Shown: positions 1 to 15,541, numbered from the stretch's first letter. The stretch: 64,000 nucleotides of DNA from Osedax fenrisi (GCA_964019155.1 OZ025240.1:78049181-78113180); one strand, 5' to 3'. Numbers and translations: made by a program. The notes: a model not told the origin generated them from the letters alone.

Positions 1-1073
1 TTACGAAGCACTATTGTGGGATTTCCCACTGCATCATCTTATCTTCCACCGTAATAACGTGATAAAATGTAAATAATATTCTATCTTCTCATTACTTAAT
101 TCTTCCACATAATATTCAAATATATCATCCCATAATTTATTGATTCCTCCATCTTTTATTATGATTCTACTTAATGCATTCTATCCGTAATAAACCCCTA
201 AACCTATTATTTATGTGTGACTTTCTATTGATTTAGATATCATTAATATACAATATACATATATATCTTCGTGCTAATTATGTATTATTACTTTCATACC
301 TTTAATAAATATATCTTAAATTAATTTCAAGTATTACAACGTATATTTAACCTTATGATTCAGATATAGTCTCCCTTTTCTATAAAATTGGTTATTCCCT
401 GTAATCCAACCTCGCATTCACGGGCGGGTGGTGGTATTGTTGGGGTCCATGCTTATCAACTACTTTAAGGAGTTACGCTTATTTTGAATTTTTTTGAAAA
501 TTCAATGTACAAATATAGGGATTTTTATATTTTTTTAATTGTCAATAAGTTAAAATTCTTATGATATTACAATTCTGTAATACGAATATTGAAGGAAGGG
601 CTTCTCTGTATTATTTAATATAGCATAATAAATATCATATATTTGTGGAAATACAACTCATCTAATGGTAAACATTTAGTTTACTTTTTATTTTTTTATA
701 TATTTTATATATGATATAATACAAATAATTGTATGATCATATATTCAGTCAATAAACATATAATAACTAATATATTCTTAAAATGTCATCAATATTTAAG
801 AATTATTTACATGTTTATTGAATTTTTTAAGAATAAAATTATACTAAAATAATTATTTTGAGTAAATCAAGTTTGAAAATTACATATATTTTTTATTAAA
901 ATATAGAGCTTATTTGTATAAAAATAGTATAGTATATGTGTTTGTATATTTATTATACAAATAATATATGTATATGATGTATGTATATGTATATTATACA
1001 TAGTTATGATAATAATCAATGATATGATATGTATAGGAGAATTCATAGGGGATATATAGGATATATATACATA
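1..1073. other. AT-rich intergenic sequence, no gene seen
   Basis: No coding exon is supported on either strand. A short palindrome (GTGGGATTTCCCAC) lies near position 16-29 and may be a transposon end. Around 850-880 there is a motif close to ATTATTCTGAGTAAATCAAG, which recurs inside the TIR element at 28210-28813, so an old related fragment is likely here. Confidence 0.5.
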
Positions 1074-1690
1074 GGGGAAAGTAACTTAATACGGATACTT
1101 TAACAATAAATGGACTTAAAATTTTATGACTCATTATTTGTATTCAAAAATTACAATATATTACTATTATATGTTTATAGATATTATTGTGAATTTAAAA
1201 TTTTATTTAATATTTTAATTCAATAGATAACGGGGGTGTCTGTATTCGGTACCCATGTCCGAATACGGATAAACATGTTATAATACGGACAACCTATAGG
1301 TTGTCCGTATATATATACCACTAGATAAACTATATATTATTGATGAACCAATCAGAAAAATTACAATTACATTATTTATAATTAATTTTATGAAAAATTA
1401 TTCTAATTTAATTAGTTAAATATTTATTTATTTTATTATTTTTTTAATTAATATTACAATTTAAGTATCTAAATAATAACAATTTTAGATTTAGTTTTAT
1501 TGGTGGTATTAGTATTATAACGCACGCGATTTTTATGAATATTAGAATAATGCATACGCTGCCCGCTGATTGGTTATATGGTGTACGTATTAAGACATCT
1601 AGAGTATCCGTATTAGAGACTTATATGAACTCTAGATATATGCTAATAACTTAATGAATATTTGATAGTAAATATAGAAATTTTATATAT
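1074..1690 (+). repeat. Repeat family A, copy 1
   Basis: It begins after TA with GGGGAAAGTAACTTAATACG and is repeated at 9662 and 17546. Inside, the motif GTCCGTATT occurs several times in both orientations, including an inverted pair around 1232-1270 and again near 1600. All copies share a block with a CCAAT core (GAACCAATCA, near 1344). No open frame is present, so it is probably a non-autonomous element. The 3' boundary is approximate. Confidence 0.65.
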
Positions 1691-3804
1691 AATTTTAGAA
1701 TGCTTTATTTTGTAATAATATAGTGTTATATTTTATCGATACATTTGTATATTCTTGAGAAAGTTTTAAGCTGAAATTTTTTTCATAAATTTACAATCAT
1801 AATAATAAAATCAGTTTATTGGATATATCAGCAATATTTTGAATAAATAAAAAATAAAAAATAGTTTTTTAGACTATATATATATTTATGAATATTTTAT
1901 TCAATAAACATTTTTTTGGAGATTAAAATTAATATGTATATTATAGTAATCCACAATATCATATATAATTATGATAGTAATAATAATTCAAAATATTATA
2001 TTAGATACAAAAAATAATAAGTATGTAAATAACTTTATATACATGTATGTTTATAGTATTTGTTGAGATTATTTCTTATCATTATTTAATCTTAAAAATA
2101 GGTCGTGTTATATCTTTATTTTTATATTTTATTAATCGTTTTGAGCTCTAATATTTTAATGTGATTATAATATAACATCTCAAATATTACATATTTCAAA
2201 TACATTTGTTATTAATGTTTTTTCCAACTCGTTCGTATCCACTTAACTGATTCAAACTTCTTTAAGTTTTTGTCACTCATTAACATACAATGTTTCCGTT
2301 AATAGTATTAATAACCACCTAAACCAAATTATAGTGTATGCATATATGCTTTACTTAATGTAATAATATAAAATATGATATGAGTATATATGATATAATA
2401 TGAGTTATTTGTTATCAGTCATACACTTGATTGGTTACTTTATACACCCCTTTATTTAACTATAGTTAAGTGTTATAGCGTTGCACATTGTGCACTCTAA
2501 TATTATTTTTCGATCATCATATAAAAAATCAAATTTATTATTTATTTAATGGTTTAATATTTAGTTAATAATTAAATATTCTATATATAGTAATATCGGA
2601 GAAATACCCGGAAATATTCATATTTATATATTTATATTCTTGTTATTATATTATCTTTATTTTAATAATATATATAAAATAGATAATCACTAAATATATA
2701 ATTCGATATTTTTAAAACAGCTTAGAAGATACAAATAGATCTCCCCAAATACATAATCATCAAGTTAGAATATATAATATATATATATAACTGTATTTAA
2801 ATGTATACATATATATTTCAACATTTTATATATTACGAAGTTGACAACATTTAAATAATCATATATTACATACATCTGCAGATGTGTACTGCACAGTGTG
2901 TAGTATTATGTACATTGTATACATGTATTTATAATGTACATTGGTATATGTATATTATATATATCGATGTATATAACGTGGATAAGCAATTGGTACCATC
3001 TAATCTAGGTAATTTTTCAAGAATATGTTGGCTCTTTCATCAAATAATATACTCATTATACTAAATATACTGGTATATTTGAAATATTGTTGAATTTATT
3101 TTATTATAATATACATAGTACTAAATATGTATAGTTATTAATTGAAGAACTATAGTTCTATATATAGATTTCAATATTTTGTAATGTGGTTTTAAATGTT
3201 TACCTATATAGTTATTATACACAATTTGTAATGCTCCCCATGTTAAATTTAAAGGGGGAAGCGAGAACTTTCCCATGGTAAAATAGATATTTGTGTTTTC
3301 ATTTTATTAAATGAGTAACTATAGTAACTATGGTTACATATATGTATATATCTTGAAGAGCCAATATTTAAATATATAAAATAACTTACCATGTCCATCT
3401 TAACGTACAAAATGGATGTATAGAGATAGATTATATATAATACAAGATCATATATGATACAAAATGTATTATAGATATGCCAATTTTCTCGATAAATTAA
3501 CAAAAATGTATCGGAGATTTTGATTAGTCATATTATATATTTCTATTAAAATAGTATGATTTTCATCTATATATATATAGAAGTGACATATCTCTATACA
3601 ATAGTGTTATATAAATTCTGATACATTTAAATACCAAAAACGTAACATTATAAGGAATTTTATTTATCTAAATAATATTTTTTTAGTACAGATAGTATTT
3701 TAACTTTATCATAATTATAAATATATATATATTTAAAAATAATAATTTTAAATTAATATTAGTGTAGTTCTAGTACAGTGCATCTATCGAAAAATTACAT
3801 ACAC

Positions 3805-3848
<44 letters not shown>

Positions 3849-4564
3849 GTGTATACACATTATTAATAATGAGTACATAGTACGTACTAATAATTTTTTG
3901 AAGACAAATCCTTGCTTATCCACCTTCTCGATATCGATGATACATGCACCATCGTGTATACTTTTACAATACGCTAACTTGGTGAACACAAACTACAGTT
4001 CGAAGAGCTCAACAGTAAAGGTGGCAGGCTCAGCTCACATTCCAGATTCGATAATTTCATCCGAGTAAAAAGAAATAGAGAACATAGATTTAGTTAGTAA
4101 TAATATATATATTTGTGTTATGGTTTTTTGTATATCTAAAAGACATGCTCTTTTGTCCTCTAACATATATGCTTACTTTTATAATATATATAACTAAAAT
4201 ATTAAAATGTTAAAGAATACTTTATTTATATATATATATATATATACATAAAATATGTGTATTATACTAATATTACCAGATATAATATATCAGTTTATGT
4301 GGCGTCAGAATATTGATTAAAACATATGTGTTTATCGATTTATATTGAATTACATATTATTCAAAAAATAAATACATATATTTTATAAAATTCATTACAA
4401 TAAATACATTGTAATATATATATATATAAATTGAAAAAACATGCCTACAGAGTATAATATCCATGGATATTTTAGAATGGCTTGAAATTAGCTAGAGGAA
4501 GGTATACCTATAGGCATTATGCGTCATGATTAAACCAATATCGGAGCCTTACATATATTGCAAT
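1691..4564. other. AT-rich intergenic sequence, no gene seen
   Basis: Open frames here (for example 2882-3064, 3249-3503 and 3804-3989) are short, low-complexity and Tyr/Ile-rich. A pure (TA)n run covers about 3807-3843. A weak diverged repeat containing GTGGATAAG recurs at about 2980, 3920 (inverted) and 41550, with a shared GTGCATCTATCG block at 3778 and 41858. Confidence 0.5.
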
Positions 4565-4887
4565 AGGTATTAAAATAATAATTAGAAGTGATCTTATATT
4601 TCATTCATTCATATACATGTATATGAAAAATGATCGGATCTAATTTAACTTTTTCACTTAGTAACCACATGAAAATTCTTACTACTTTTTTGATTTTTAT
4701 TATTTGTATCTGGAAGTTTTACTATAAATGTATAACATTATGTTATTAAAATATACAACTATTTGAATCTTGTGTGAACCAAATAAATAGTATAATAAAT
4801 CCAAATTGTAATAGTTAAAATACCCATCTAAGTTATTGGATATGTATGAGAGGAACCACCAAAATAAAAATAACAATACTAATATTG
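4565..4887 (+). repeat. SINE body fragment, copy 2
   Basis: It matches the non-tRNA body of the SINE at 32405-32700. Shared blocks are TTAGAAGTGATCTTATAT and ATGATCGG near the left, then CATCTAAGTT, and CCAAAATAAAAATAACAATA at the right end. The tRNA-like head is absent, and roughly 150 bp of unrelated sequence separates the two conserved parts. Confidence 0.5.
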
Positions 4888-6235
4888 TAATTTTTTAATT
4901 TTGTGTATCATGATTTTTTAATAATATTTTATATATTTTATAAGTCTAAATAGTATAAGTATTTATATATATATATAAGTATACTATAATTATTGTACCT
5001 CTCTCTAATTTAAAATTTCTATTTATATAAATGTGATCATCTATATAAATTTTTCTTTAATGGAGCGAAAATATATCTATAGGTTATATCAACAATAAGT
5101 CATTAATATACATCTTCAAAAGAACAACTATAGTCATATATGACCCATAATCGTTACTACAATAGCATGCATGCTGTTTTGTGACGCGGGTGGCATTTGT
5201 GATTAATGTACAAAGTATACATATACGCTGTATATATATATAAGATGTATAAATAATGTATGCACATATACATATAATAATAATAATATTTAATTTTTGA
5301 AATTGCTAATATAAATATTGAATACAAATAGCGGATACAAATGGACCCCTCAATAATTAATAGACTTGTATATATTATAAATAACTGTGAGTGGCCCCAG
5401 CCGGATAATATAATACAAATAGTAACCTTTTTTTCTTGTGTTTTGATTTAACATTTTATAAGTTCTTGATAAACACAAGAGTAAACAAGAACTTTCTGTA
5501 GTCGAATCCGGGAAATCTGGCTTATAATAAAATACGGAAAATAAGGAATCGAAAAAGAATACGCTCTCTTACAAAATAATTAGAATCTAATATTTATGAT
5601 AGTCGCGAATTATGAAATTGAGGAAAACAAATTGTGTTTCAATTTTTTTAATATAATATTAAAATATTATCCTATAATGATATATAAATCATGATTTTAC
5701 GTAAAATATAAATATAAAATAAACACTTTTAAAAGTATATCATTTAGATAAATTATAATAATAATTAAACACAAATTTAATATAATATAATAATAGTTAT
5801 AATTTAATGACTATAATATCGTTTCTTGAATTTTTAAATCTAAAATAAAGACTATTATATATATTTAAAAAAAAGCATCATCCATAGGTGATTCTTTATT
5901 TATAATAATATAATGTGATAAGTTATATCTGTTGATAAATTTCATACATTTTTCGAAATTATATTGTAAATATTTAGAATCAATTTAGAGTAATTATTTG
6001 TTATCAATTCCACTCATTAAGTAACATTAAGTAACATCATTAAGTTATTCAATAATGTTTTAAATTAATTTAAATTTTAAGATAATTCATAATATATTTA
6101 ATCACAATATTTGTATTTTTTTAGTTTAATAATTAATCAATTTTAAAATGTTCATAATCTGGTCTTTTATTTTCAAAATAATAATAATGTATTAGTTAAC
6201 ATTATTTATATTACATATTCTATAAAACATGTAAT

Positions 6236-6296
<61 letters not shown>

Positions 6297-7184
6297 CTAT
6301 CATATTGTTATATATTTTATTAAATAAATAAATAAAAAATAAGTTAATAGATTTTAAGTAGACCACTATATTTTCAATACATGTAAAAAATCTATTTATA
6401 GAATACAGGTCTCACCTATAGGTATACCCTTAATAAAAAAATATACAAAATATTTCAACTATTTTAAACTATTTTTTTTACATAATTTTAAATAAATTAT
6501 ATTTATAAAAATCCAATAATATTATGTAATAGAATAATATAATACAAAAATTAATACACAAAATTACTTCATTATCTGTATTAGTTTAGTATCCTTAGCA
6601 TTTTAGCTATATCCCTATAGAGCTAGAATTAACATGGTAAACCCCAACGCCAGCTTGAACCCTTAAAAAAAAGAAAATATATAATTATTTAAAATAAAAT
6701 ATATTTTAAATTCTACATTGAGATAATAATAACGTAATACTTATTTATATAATAAGGTATCACCATATATGTACACAGGAATTATCGAAGAGTAAATTTG
6801 ATATTTTATAATACTTTTTCAATTATTCAATAATATAAAATATATAAAATTTTATTAGATATTTAAATTCTGAATATTTAGTAATTATTATGTTTGTATT
6901 AAAGTTGATATTTTACATTATGTGCTTTTTATGAAAGCTTGTATTTTATATTAATAGATCGTTTTATATTCCAATTTTTTTACATATTTATTATAACATA
7001 TTTTACTAAAAAATTTATAATAATATTTTTTTTTTAAATTGTTAATTTAATATCAAATAGGCGCACCTAAGGGGACGAAATTAGACAGTAAGTTAGCGGA
7101 TGTGTTGATGATATTTGTTACACAGTCATAATGATCGTCCCACTTACACATGCAGTATATATTGCATACACATATATACACGCT

Positions 7185-7247
<63 letters not shown>

Positions 7248-7740
7248 CGATAATACTATTTATAGATCGAATGAAATGCAGAAAGAGAAATGCAGAGGTT
7301 AAACACACACATTATCTATATTATATATTCTTTATTTGATATTATACATATATTATATATTATATAATATTATATAATAGATAATAATTATCATAATATA
7401 TATATAGGTTAACATGAATACATGAGTGGTGAACTCCGCTATAGCAAGGTCACGGATATATAATAGATCTAAAAGTATGTTTACTTAACCCACACTCGAT
7501 ATATACCTATAGGTAAAGGTAACACGGCCGTTAGTCATTGGTCGATGTTGTTAGCACCTGCTACGTAACTATATGTCCTATAGGACATACTCCATTAGTA
7601 CAGCATATATAGTATAATATAAGTATAATATTACATAATAGTATACATGGTAACATTGCATACTACATATCGTGTATACACATATGTCCACACATATTAC
7701 TACACACATTTGCACACATCACGATGCTATAGAATAAGCG
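4888..7740. other. AT-rich intergenic sequence with (TA)n and (CA)n tracts
   Basis: No gene is supported. There is a long pure (TA)n run at about 6239-6291, and a (CA)n to (TA)n compound repeat at about 7186-7241. The open frame at 7115-7339 is a translation of that repeat (HTHTHIYIYI) and is not a gene. Near 7530 is an isolated CATTGGT (reverse CCAAT). Confidence 0.5.
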
Positions 7741-7797
7741 ACGCGCGTGTGAAATATGACTAGATATCATTACTATAGTGATATGTCACACGCGCGT
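7741..7797. repeat. CpG-containing inverted repeat
   Basis: Perfect 12-bp arms, ACGCGCGTGTGA at 7741-7752 and TCACACGCGCGT at 7786-7797, flank an inner pair ATATCA/TGATAT around 7765-7784. In a genome this poor in CpG, two copies of ACGCGCGTG in mirror arrangement stand out. Confidence 0.7.
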
Positions 7798-8005
7798 GTA
7801 TGACGCTGACGACTTGTGTAATAATCGTACACGATCAAGCCACCGGCATCACCAGAAACACTAGTATTAGTAGCCGCGTATAATAATTAAGATTTATGCT
7901 CATAAGCATATAGTTATATATTAATAACTATAGTTATATATTAGAAAAGCGAACTGATTCGATTATTATATAATACTAATATCTATACGAAGACTACTAC
8001 TACAA

Positions 8006-8195
8006 ATGGTGGTGGTGGTGGTGCTGTTGGTGGTGCTGGTGGTGGAAGTGGTGGTGGTGGTGGTGGTGGTGTTGCTGTTGGCTGTGCTGTTGGTGGAGGT
8101 GGTGGTGGTAATGGTGGTGGTGGTAGTGATGGTGGTAGTGGTGGTAGTGGTGGTGGTGGTGGTAGTGGTGGTGGTGGAGGTAATGATGATGGTAG
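8006..8195. repeat. Degenerate (GGT)n trinucleotide repeat
   Basis: About 190 bp of interrupted GGT (ACC on the other strand). Three overlapping open frames here translate to poly-Val, poly-Pro or poly-His/Gln/Tyr, which is what a triplet repeat gives in every frame. The His-rich minus-strand frame (8000-8242) could sit in an exon, but nothing around it resembles a gene. Confidence 0.85.
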
Positions 8196-8311
8196 TGGTG
8201 ACGAGTGGCCCCGAACTGTGATGATAACAGACGAGTTTTCAATTAGTTCACTGATCATTGATCATGATCTGTGCACTGATTCAGTCCTACTAAACCTATA
8301 GTGTGTATTAT

Positions 8312-8350
<39 letters not shown>

Positions 8351-8555
8351 TATAAATTATTATATAATGTACATTATAATTATAATAAGACTATAGTCTG
8401 CTTTTTATAATACGGCGCGAATTTGAAGGTAATGCTATTCTTATCGTATCGGTTGTCACCCTATATGGGTAAAGGGTAAATGAAGGGTCAGTATAGAGTC
8501 AGAGAGTTATGTGTATTGATTTCAGAATATATCATCATGGTTATGAGTTATATTT

Positions 8556-8601
<46 letters not shown>

Positions 8602-8814
8602 AATAAGTAAATAACTAAACCCTATCAATTACTTAATTGCAAAAACTAAAGTTTACTATTATTCATAAATAAATGCACATATACAATCATTTTTATTATT
8701 ATTATTTGTAATTAATTGTTTGTAATTAATTGTTAATTGTTTATTTATAAATAGGCAGAAATAAAAGCCTATAATGCATATAAGCAGATGTTTACACACA
8801 CGTTAACATAACTA
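8196..8814. other. AT-rich spacer with two (TA)n tracts
   Basis: No gene is seen. (TA)n runs lie at about 8317-8346 and 8561-8600. Confidence 0.5.
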
Positions 8815-9160
8815 ATAATGAGTAAACTATTAACTATTAACACACCAGACTATCTTGCCAACTTACTATCTCCCAACACAACTATTTACGAACAAAGACA
8901 CATAAACAAATTCAAATTAAAAACTCCAGTTCTATTACATTTAACATCTTCCCAACATAAATCTTTCTCCATCCATGCTCCAAAAATCTGGAATGATCTA
9001 CCTCACCATATCCGATCAATTGACTCAACTGTAACATTCAAATCAAAGCTCAAAACATACCTTTTTGCCCAATAATATATTGAAAGCACGTCCGAAAACT
9101 TCAATAAAGAAGTTGATGGAAGTGCCTAAACCAATTAGGTAACAGGTAACAGGTAACTGC
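8815..9160 (+). pseudogene. 5'-truncated CR1/L2-like LINE, 3' end
   Basis: The frame from 8818 to 9075 encodes the C-terminal end of a non-LTR reverse transcriptase. Diagnostic parts are YLANLLSPNTTIYEQRH, the motif FSIHAPKIWNDLPHHIRS, and FKSKLKTYLF just before the stop. This is the conserved end of CR1/L2/jockey-group LINE ORF2 proteins. The copy at 23642-24245 is nearly identical and extends further 5'. Both end in a tandem heptamer GGTAACA (about 9138-9157 here), a microsatellite-like tail typical of CR1/L2 elements in place of poly-A. The first methionines are not native, and homology begins at about 8840. Confidence 0.85.
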
Positions 9161-9319
9161 TATACATATTATAAGTGTTAACACTTAATTATATTATTTG
9201 CACATTAAACTAATGTATCGTGATGACAAGATTCAGCATAACATTAAATGGCATCAGTGTATATATATAATATTTCTTATATATAATCTATTGATTAATA
9301 ATCTAAATGATCTATAGAT

Positions 9320-9540
9320 CTATGTTCTATTTCAGAGGAGAAATATAAATAATAAAACTGAAGGACCTAATGTTGATCCTTGTGAAATACCATATACTGA
9401 AATATATTCAAATAAAATACAACCATGGATATACATGAATCTTAATATTATATATTTGATATTGATACTGATGATTTGTAAATCATTATCTGTTATTCCC
9501 ATTAACACTTGATAAATATACTATACAAATAAATTGAAAG
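9320..9540 (-). pseudogene. Decayed LINE reverse transcriptase fragment
   Basis: Read on the minus strand, about 9405-9340 encodes GISQGSTLGPSVLLF, matching RT block 4 (consensus G-x-P-Q-G-S-x-L-G-P-L-L-F) of jockey/CR1-group LINEs. Upstream on that strand are remnants resembling the preceding NRxQxV region. Stops and frame changes occur throughout. No ends are identifiable. Confidence 0.55.
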
Positions 9541-9661
9541 GTCGAGTTTAAATAAATGAATACGATTATATGTATTTATTTAATAAATACACACTAATTA
9601 ATAATATTAATATTATTAATTTAAAAGAAGAATTAGTCATACATACATACAAAAATACATA
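9541..9661. other. AT-rich spacer
   Basis: No feature recognised. Confidence 0.5.
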
Positions 9662-10640
9662 GGGGAAAGTAACCTAATACGAACACTTTGACTCAATAGT
9701 TGTATTCACAAATTACAATATATTTGTATTATATGATTATAGATATTAATATTATTGTGATTTTAAATTTTATTTAAACTTTTTTTTCAATATATAACGG
9801 GGGTGTCCGTATTAAGTCCCCATGCTCGAATACGGACACCATGTGTTATAAATTATAATATAACTTATAATACGGACACATTATATACCACTGAGTATAT
9901 TTACTATGTATTATTGATGAAACAATCACATAAATAAAAATTACATTTCTTATAATTAATTTTATGAATAATTTAATACAATTTAATTAGTAATTATTTA
10001 TTAATTTTTATTTTTTTCAATTAATAATTAAAAAATAATAAAACTAGTGAAGTATGTAAATAATAAGCATACAATATATTAATAAAATAGTAATGACAAC
10101 GTTAATTAGATTAAGCATGTTACACATATTAACCCTTGTTAGTATCCTTGGTAGGTAACCCTATAGGGTTAATATGAATATATACGAATTTTTAATATTG
10201 TAATATATTAATTATAAATATGTTAATATATTAATTATTAATAATTATTATTTTAATATATAAATTATTAATATTTTATTCATAACATTACTAAATGTAG
10301 CTTCATTGTTTGTATTAATATTATTAATATTATAACATATCCGATTTGTATGAAAATCAGAATAGTTACACTGCATGCGCGCTGATTAGATGAGGGTATC
10401 CTTATTAGGGACTAATGCACCAAGAGTGCCCACTGTCCATATTAGGGATTATATCACCTCTAGATATATGTATATAACTTATTTAATTGTTGATAAAAAA
10501 AGTAGCTATTATGTATATCATGTTTACATTTCTTTAGTTATTAATAATATATTATTATTTTTTATAGTAATACAATTGTATATATATATATATATATATA
10601 TTCTATAGAATATGTTTGAGAAGGTGTTTAGCTTAGGTTT
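9662..10640 (+). repeat. Repeat family A, copy 2
   Basis: It starts after TA with GGGGAAAGTAACCTAATACG, the same as at 1074. It holds the GGGGGTGTCCGTATT and GAATACGGACACC inverted motif near 9797-9842, and more GTATTAGG-type motifs at about 10396-10450. It is longer than copies 1 and 3 because of AT-rich expansion in the middle. The right end is not defined by an inverted terminus. The frame at 10390-10608 lies in this repeat and has no protein similarity. Confidence 0.6.
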
Positions 10641-11049
10641 TTAGTTGTATTTTTTAAAATAAATTTAAAAACTTAATAACATAATCAGTGTATATGATAT
10701 ATCAGCATTATGTTAAATAATTAAAAAATAAAAATTAATTATTTAGAATATATAAATAATTATGAATATTTTATTCATTAAACTTTTTTGTGTATGATTT
10801 ATAGTTTCTGAGATACCGAGAGTGTCAGTATTAGAGTATATACGGTATAGTCTACTATGATACTAGGATACTTTATCATATAGTAATATATCAAACATAT
10901 ATTTTATAGCATATTTTTAAACTTTGGTTAATATAAGTATATAACATAAATCAGTTTCCTTACATTGTATAGGACATATTATTATGATCACATGGATTAT
11001 CAATATTATAGAATCAGTATATAGTATACTATACTTGCTATATTATAAA

Positions 11050-11091
<42 letters not shown>

Positions 11092-11317
11092 TACTGTGTA
11101 CACATATGTTAATTTATTCTCATTATATTACCTGGCTATACGCAATAAATATTATGCCATTTTCGCATGTTTAACATAGTGTACATTCAATTAATATCCA
11201 TAGTAAACTATCAATAGTAGGTATACATATTCAATACCCGTATGACTTTCCGACACCAATCTATTGATGATGATTAATTAAAGAAAGTCTCGATTTTAAC
11301 GCTTCATCGACTACCTA

Positions 11318-11331
11318 TAGCGCCATCTATA
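11318..11331 (-). promoter_or_regulatory. CTCF-like box, candidate
   Basis: TAGCGCCATCTATA reads TATAGATGGCGCTA on the minus strand, which fits the AGATGGCGC core of insulator-type CTCF motifs. A related box (TATCGCCACCTATA) is at 32233. A short motif match alone is weak evidence of binding. Confidence 0.25.
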
Positions 11332-12241
11332 TCCGCGACGTGCTGTTAAATATTTATAATATAGATATGTATACACCTATAGGTGACCGGTATTGGTATA
11401 ACTATTTACTATTGCAGGTATACGTAGTTTACCACCTATGCTGGAATAATATATATATATATATATATAATAATAATATACTCTATACGTATATATCCTA
11501 TATAACCCATATACATAATATATAAAAGATGATATATAGGTAGGATACTTTAAAAAAAATAAATATGTTGCTATAATACATATATAATACATACAATACA
11601 TTATTTGGTCAACAAATTATTGTTTTAATATGTATCAAAGCAATATATTTATATTTTCAAAAGTATCTATAGGTATATAACATCTTCTATATATTATTTA
11701 TAAACTCTGAAAATGTTATAAAGATTTATTAACGGTTTAAGTGGAACCTTCGAAACACCATAAATTGTGTAAACATTGTTTACTAAATGTTGTTTACTAA
11801 ACAACAATTCTGGGATGTAAGCTAGAAGATTTAGACATATAATAGAAACTAAATATGACATACTCATTTATATTATATGTTGTACAGATGTATGTTTATA
11901 ATGCATAGTTAGATATATTTAGTTAATAAATATATTTATATATAATCTTGAACGAAATATTATATATAATTTAAAAGACAATGCATTATTTTTAATATTT
12001 TAAAGTGAAATAATTTTTTAAAAATGAAACGAATCTTCCCCCTCTTTAAGGTATACACAGATAGTAGAAAACAATAAGTATGTCTATTCAAATCAAGATA
12101 TCTCACTATCCATTGAGCTGCAACTAGTAATTGTTATACAGTCCGAGTTTTATATATATATATATATATTATAATTATTATATAATATAATTATATTCAT
12201 TAAATAACATTAATACACGAATGATTATGTAATGCACTATA

Positions 12242-12352
12242 ATGAGCTACGGATTACAGACGAATGTTCTGGAAGACGAACACATAGACGTAATAGGCTG
12301 CAGTGATGAACACAATGCTATTACGCAATTAAGAAATAATACAAACGGTTAG
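12242..12352 (+). CDS. Small unrecognised ORF / candidate first exon
   Basis: An ATG opens 36 codons (MSYGLQTNVLEDEHIDVIGC, then an acidic and Asn-rich end) with base composition richer in G and C than its surroundings, as seen for real exons elsewhere in the window. The frame ends in a TAG that overlaps a possible splice donor (AACG followed by GTTAGA at about 12348), so it could be a first coding exon rather than a complete gene. I do not recognise the product. No continuation exon was found. Confidence 0.25.
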   Translation: MSYGLQTNVLEDEHIDVIGCSDEHNAITQLRNNTNG

Positions 12353-13572
12353 AATTAGTCACCCAAGTATTGTGTTTCATTTAAAATATACCGAATTTTT
12401 GTATAATAATATAATTATTATTAGAATCATATATAAATGATATACCGAAATAATCATACAGATAATATTCACATTCAATATTATACCGTTTATTTTTTAT
12501 TATCTATAGATACTAATAATATATAGTATACTATAAATAATAGGGAAATAAAATATATAGTTATACCTGTATACATATATGGCTATATACCTAGGTATAA
12601 ATGATGTATATATATATTTACGGATACATATTTATATAGATTACATTATTATACATTTAAAACGAAAATGCATATACAATTATGATGTAATATTACGATT
12701 AATATAAAGTATTATTTATTATTATTATAAGTATATCATTATTATTTATGTAAGTATTATACATTTTTAAACCCGATAAACTTTCATCTATTCAGAATTT
12801 TAAAAATACTGAAGTAACTTTCTAGAAACCTTCTGAAGACACTAATACTTTCTCTTGTAGTCTCCCTAGTTGACCACTGTTCTTATCTATTGATTACTTC
12901 CTGCTAAATATATTGCTCTACTAAATCTACTATCCGTTCTTCATTATGCACTAATTACTGTATAAGACACCCGTATGTTACAACATATCAATAATAATCT
13001 CGTATGTGACTATAGCCTTATAAGGTATACCTATAGGTATACCCTTCTCTCTCAGATGTAAACTAAGTGTTATCTATAGATAGGTATACCTAATCCTTAA
13101 ATCAGTATGGAGTGTATATATATATACTATAGACTTACATCCCTAGCTATATCTCTGATTTACTTCAAACATTGACCATATTACCTTTTCTTCGTTACCA
13201 TAATGCCCATCTATTTATATACCTGAACTCTAGTAATATATCCTATTAGATTTAAAAAATGTAGTCTATAGATTTAAAAAATTCCATTCACACCCTATGC
13301 AATTCCACCTCCTATCATCCGCTCTATTATATCCCTCGAAATATTCCTAAATATTATTCTACTTCTATCTCTTCCTTTAATATATATATATTACAATCCA
13401 ATTTCTTATTTCTGCATAATACACGTATTAGTTATTTTTAATATGCTTTATATTCATAGTATTATTAGTATCTATTTTTACCGGAAAATGTTCAATACAT
13501 TATTATTTATTATTATTTTATCCACACACAAGCGAAGGGGTCTATTTTTAGTGGTACTAACTATTACTAGTC

Positions 13573-13575
<3 letters not shown>

Positions 13576-13609
<34 letters not shown>

Positions 13610-13625
13610 ACTCATCATCATCAGC
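13576..13625. repeat. (ATC)n trinucleotide repeat
   Basis: A tandem CAT/ATC run. The enclosing frame (13443-13667) translates to poly-Ile and is not a gene. Confidence 0.9.
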
Positions 13626-13847
13626 AGCATCATTCCTTATGAATATAGTCAGTTATGTGATAAATAATATTTAAGATAATTGTGATATTTAAATATTTAA
13701 AAAATAATTATAATATTCAATGATATAAATAAAATTGTCACATATGAAATACTTTTAATTTATCAAACATATTTTCAATATACGGAAATAATTTAAATGA
13801 TTACTTTACATGATAATGTATCGTGCGTACCGAGTTAAGCGTAGCTA

Positions 13848-15467
<1,620 letters not shown>

Positions 15468-15482
15468 CACACACACATACAC

Positions 15483-15527
<45 letters not shown>

Positions 15528-15541
15528 TATGTGTGTGTGTG
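15468..15541. repeat. (CA)n-(TA)n-(TG)n compound microsatellite
   Basis: CACACA passes through a TATATA centre into a long TG run, so the tract is self-complementary and could form a hairpin. The frame at 15332-15526 terminates in its translation. Confidence 0.9.

Larger units (their letters stand above)
10641..13575. other. AT-rich intergenic sequence
   Basis: Mostly featureless. (TA)n lies at about 11047-11087 and 12150-12168. Palindromic CCTATAGG cores are frequent (for example near 11380 and 13030). A TAGCGCCATCTATA box at 11318-11331 is described separately. The frames at 11340-11525 and 11377-11601 are low-complexity artefacts. Confidence 0.5.

Noticed and set aside
3804..3989. Frames rich in Tyr-Ile (also at 7115, 16993, 19811, 24380 and 31411)
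   Set aside because: Each runs through a (TA)n tract, which is open as YIYI in two frames.
8000..8258. Overlapping poly-Pro, poly-His and poly-Val frames
   Set aside because: All three are frames of the same (GGT)n repeat; no conserved flank or splice context.
12242..12352. N-terminus of a forkhead (FoxD-type) gene
   Set aside because: The acidic EDEHIDVIG segment is reminiscent, but no forkhead domain or any other homology was found nearby.
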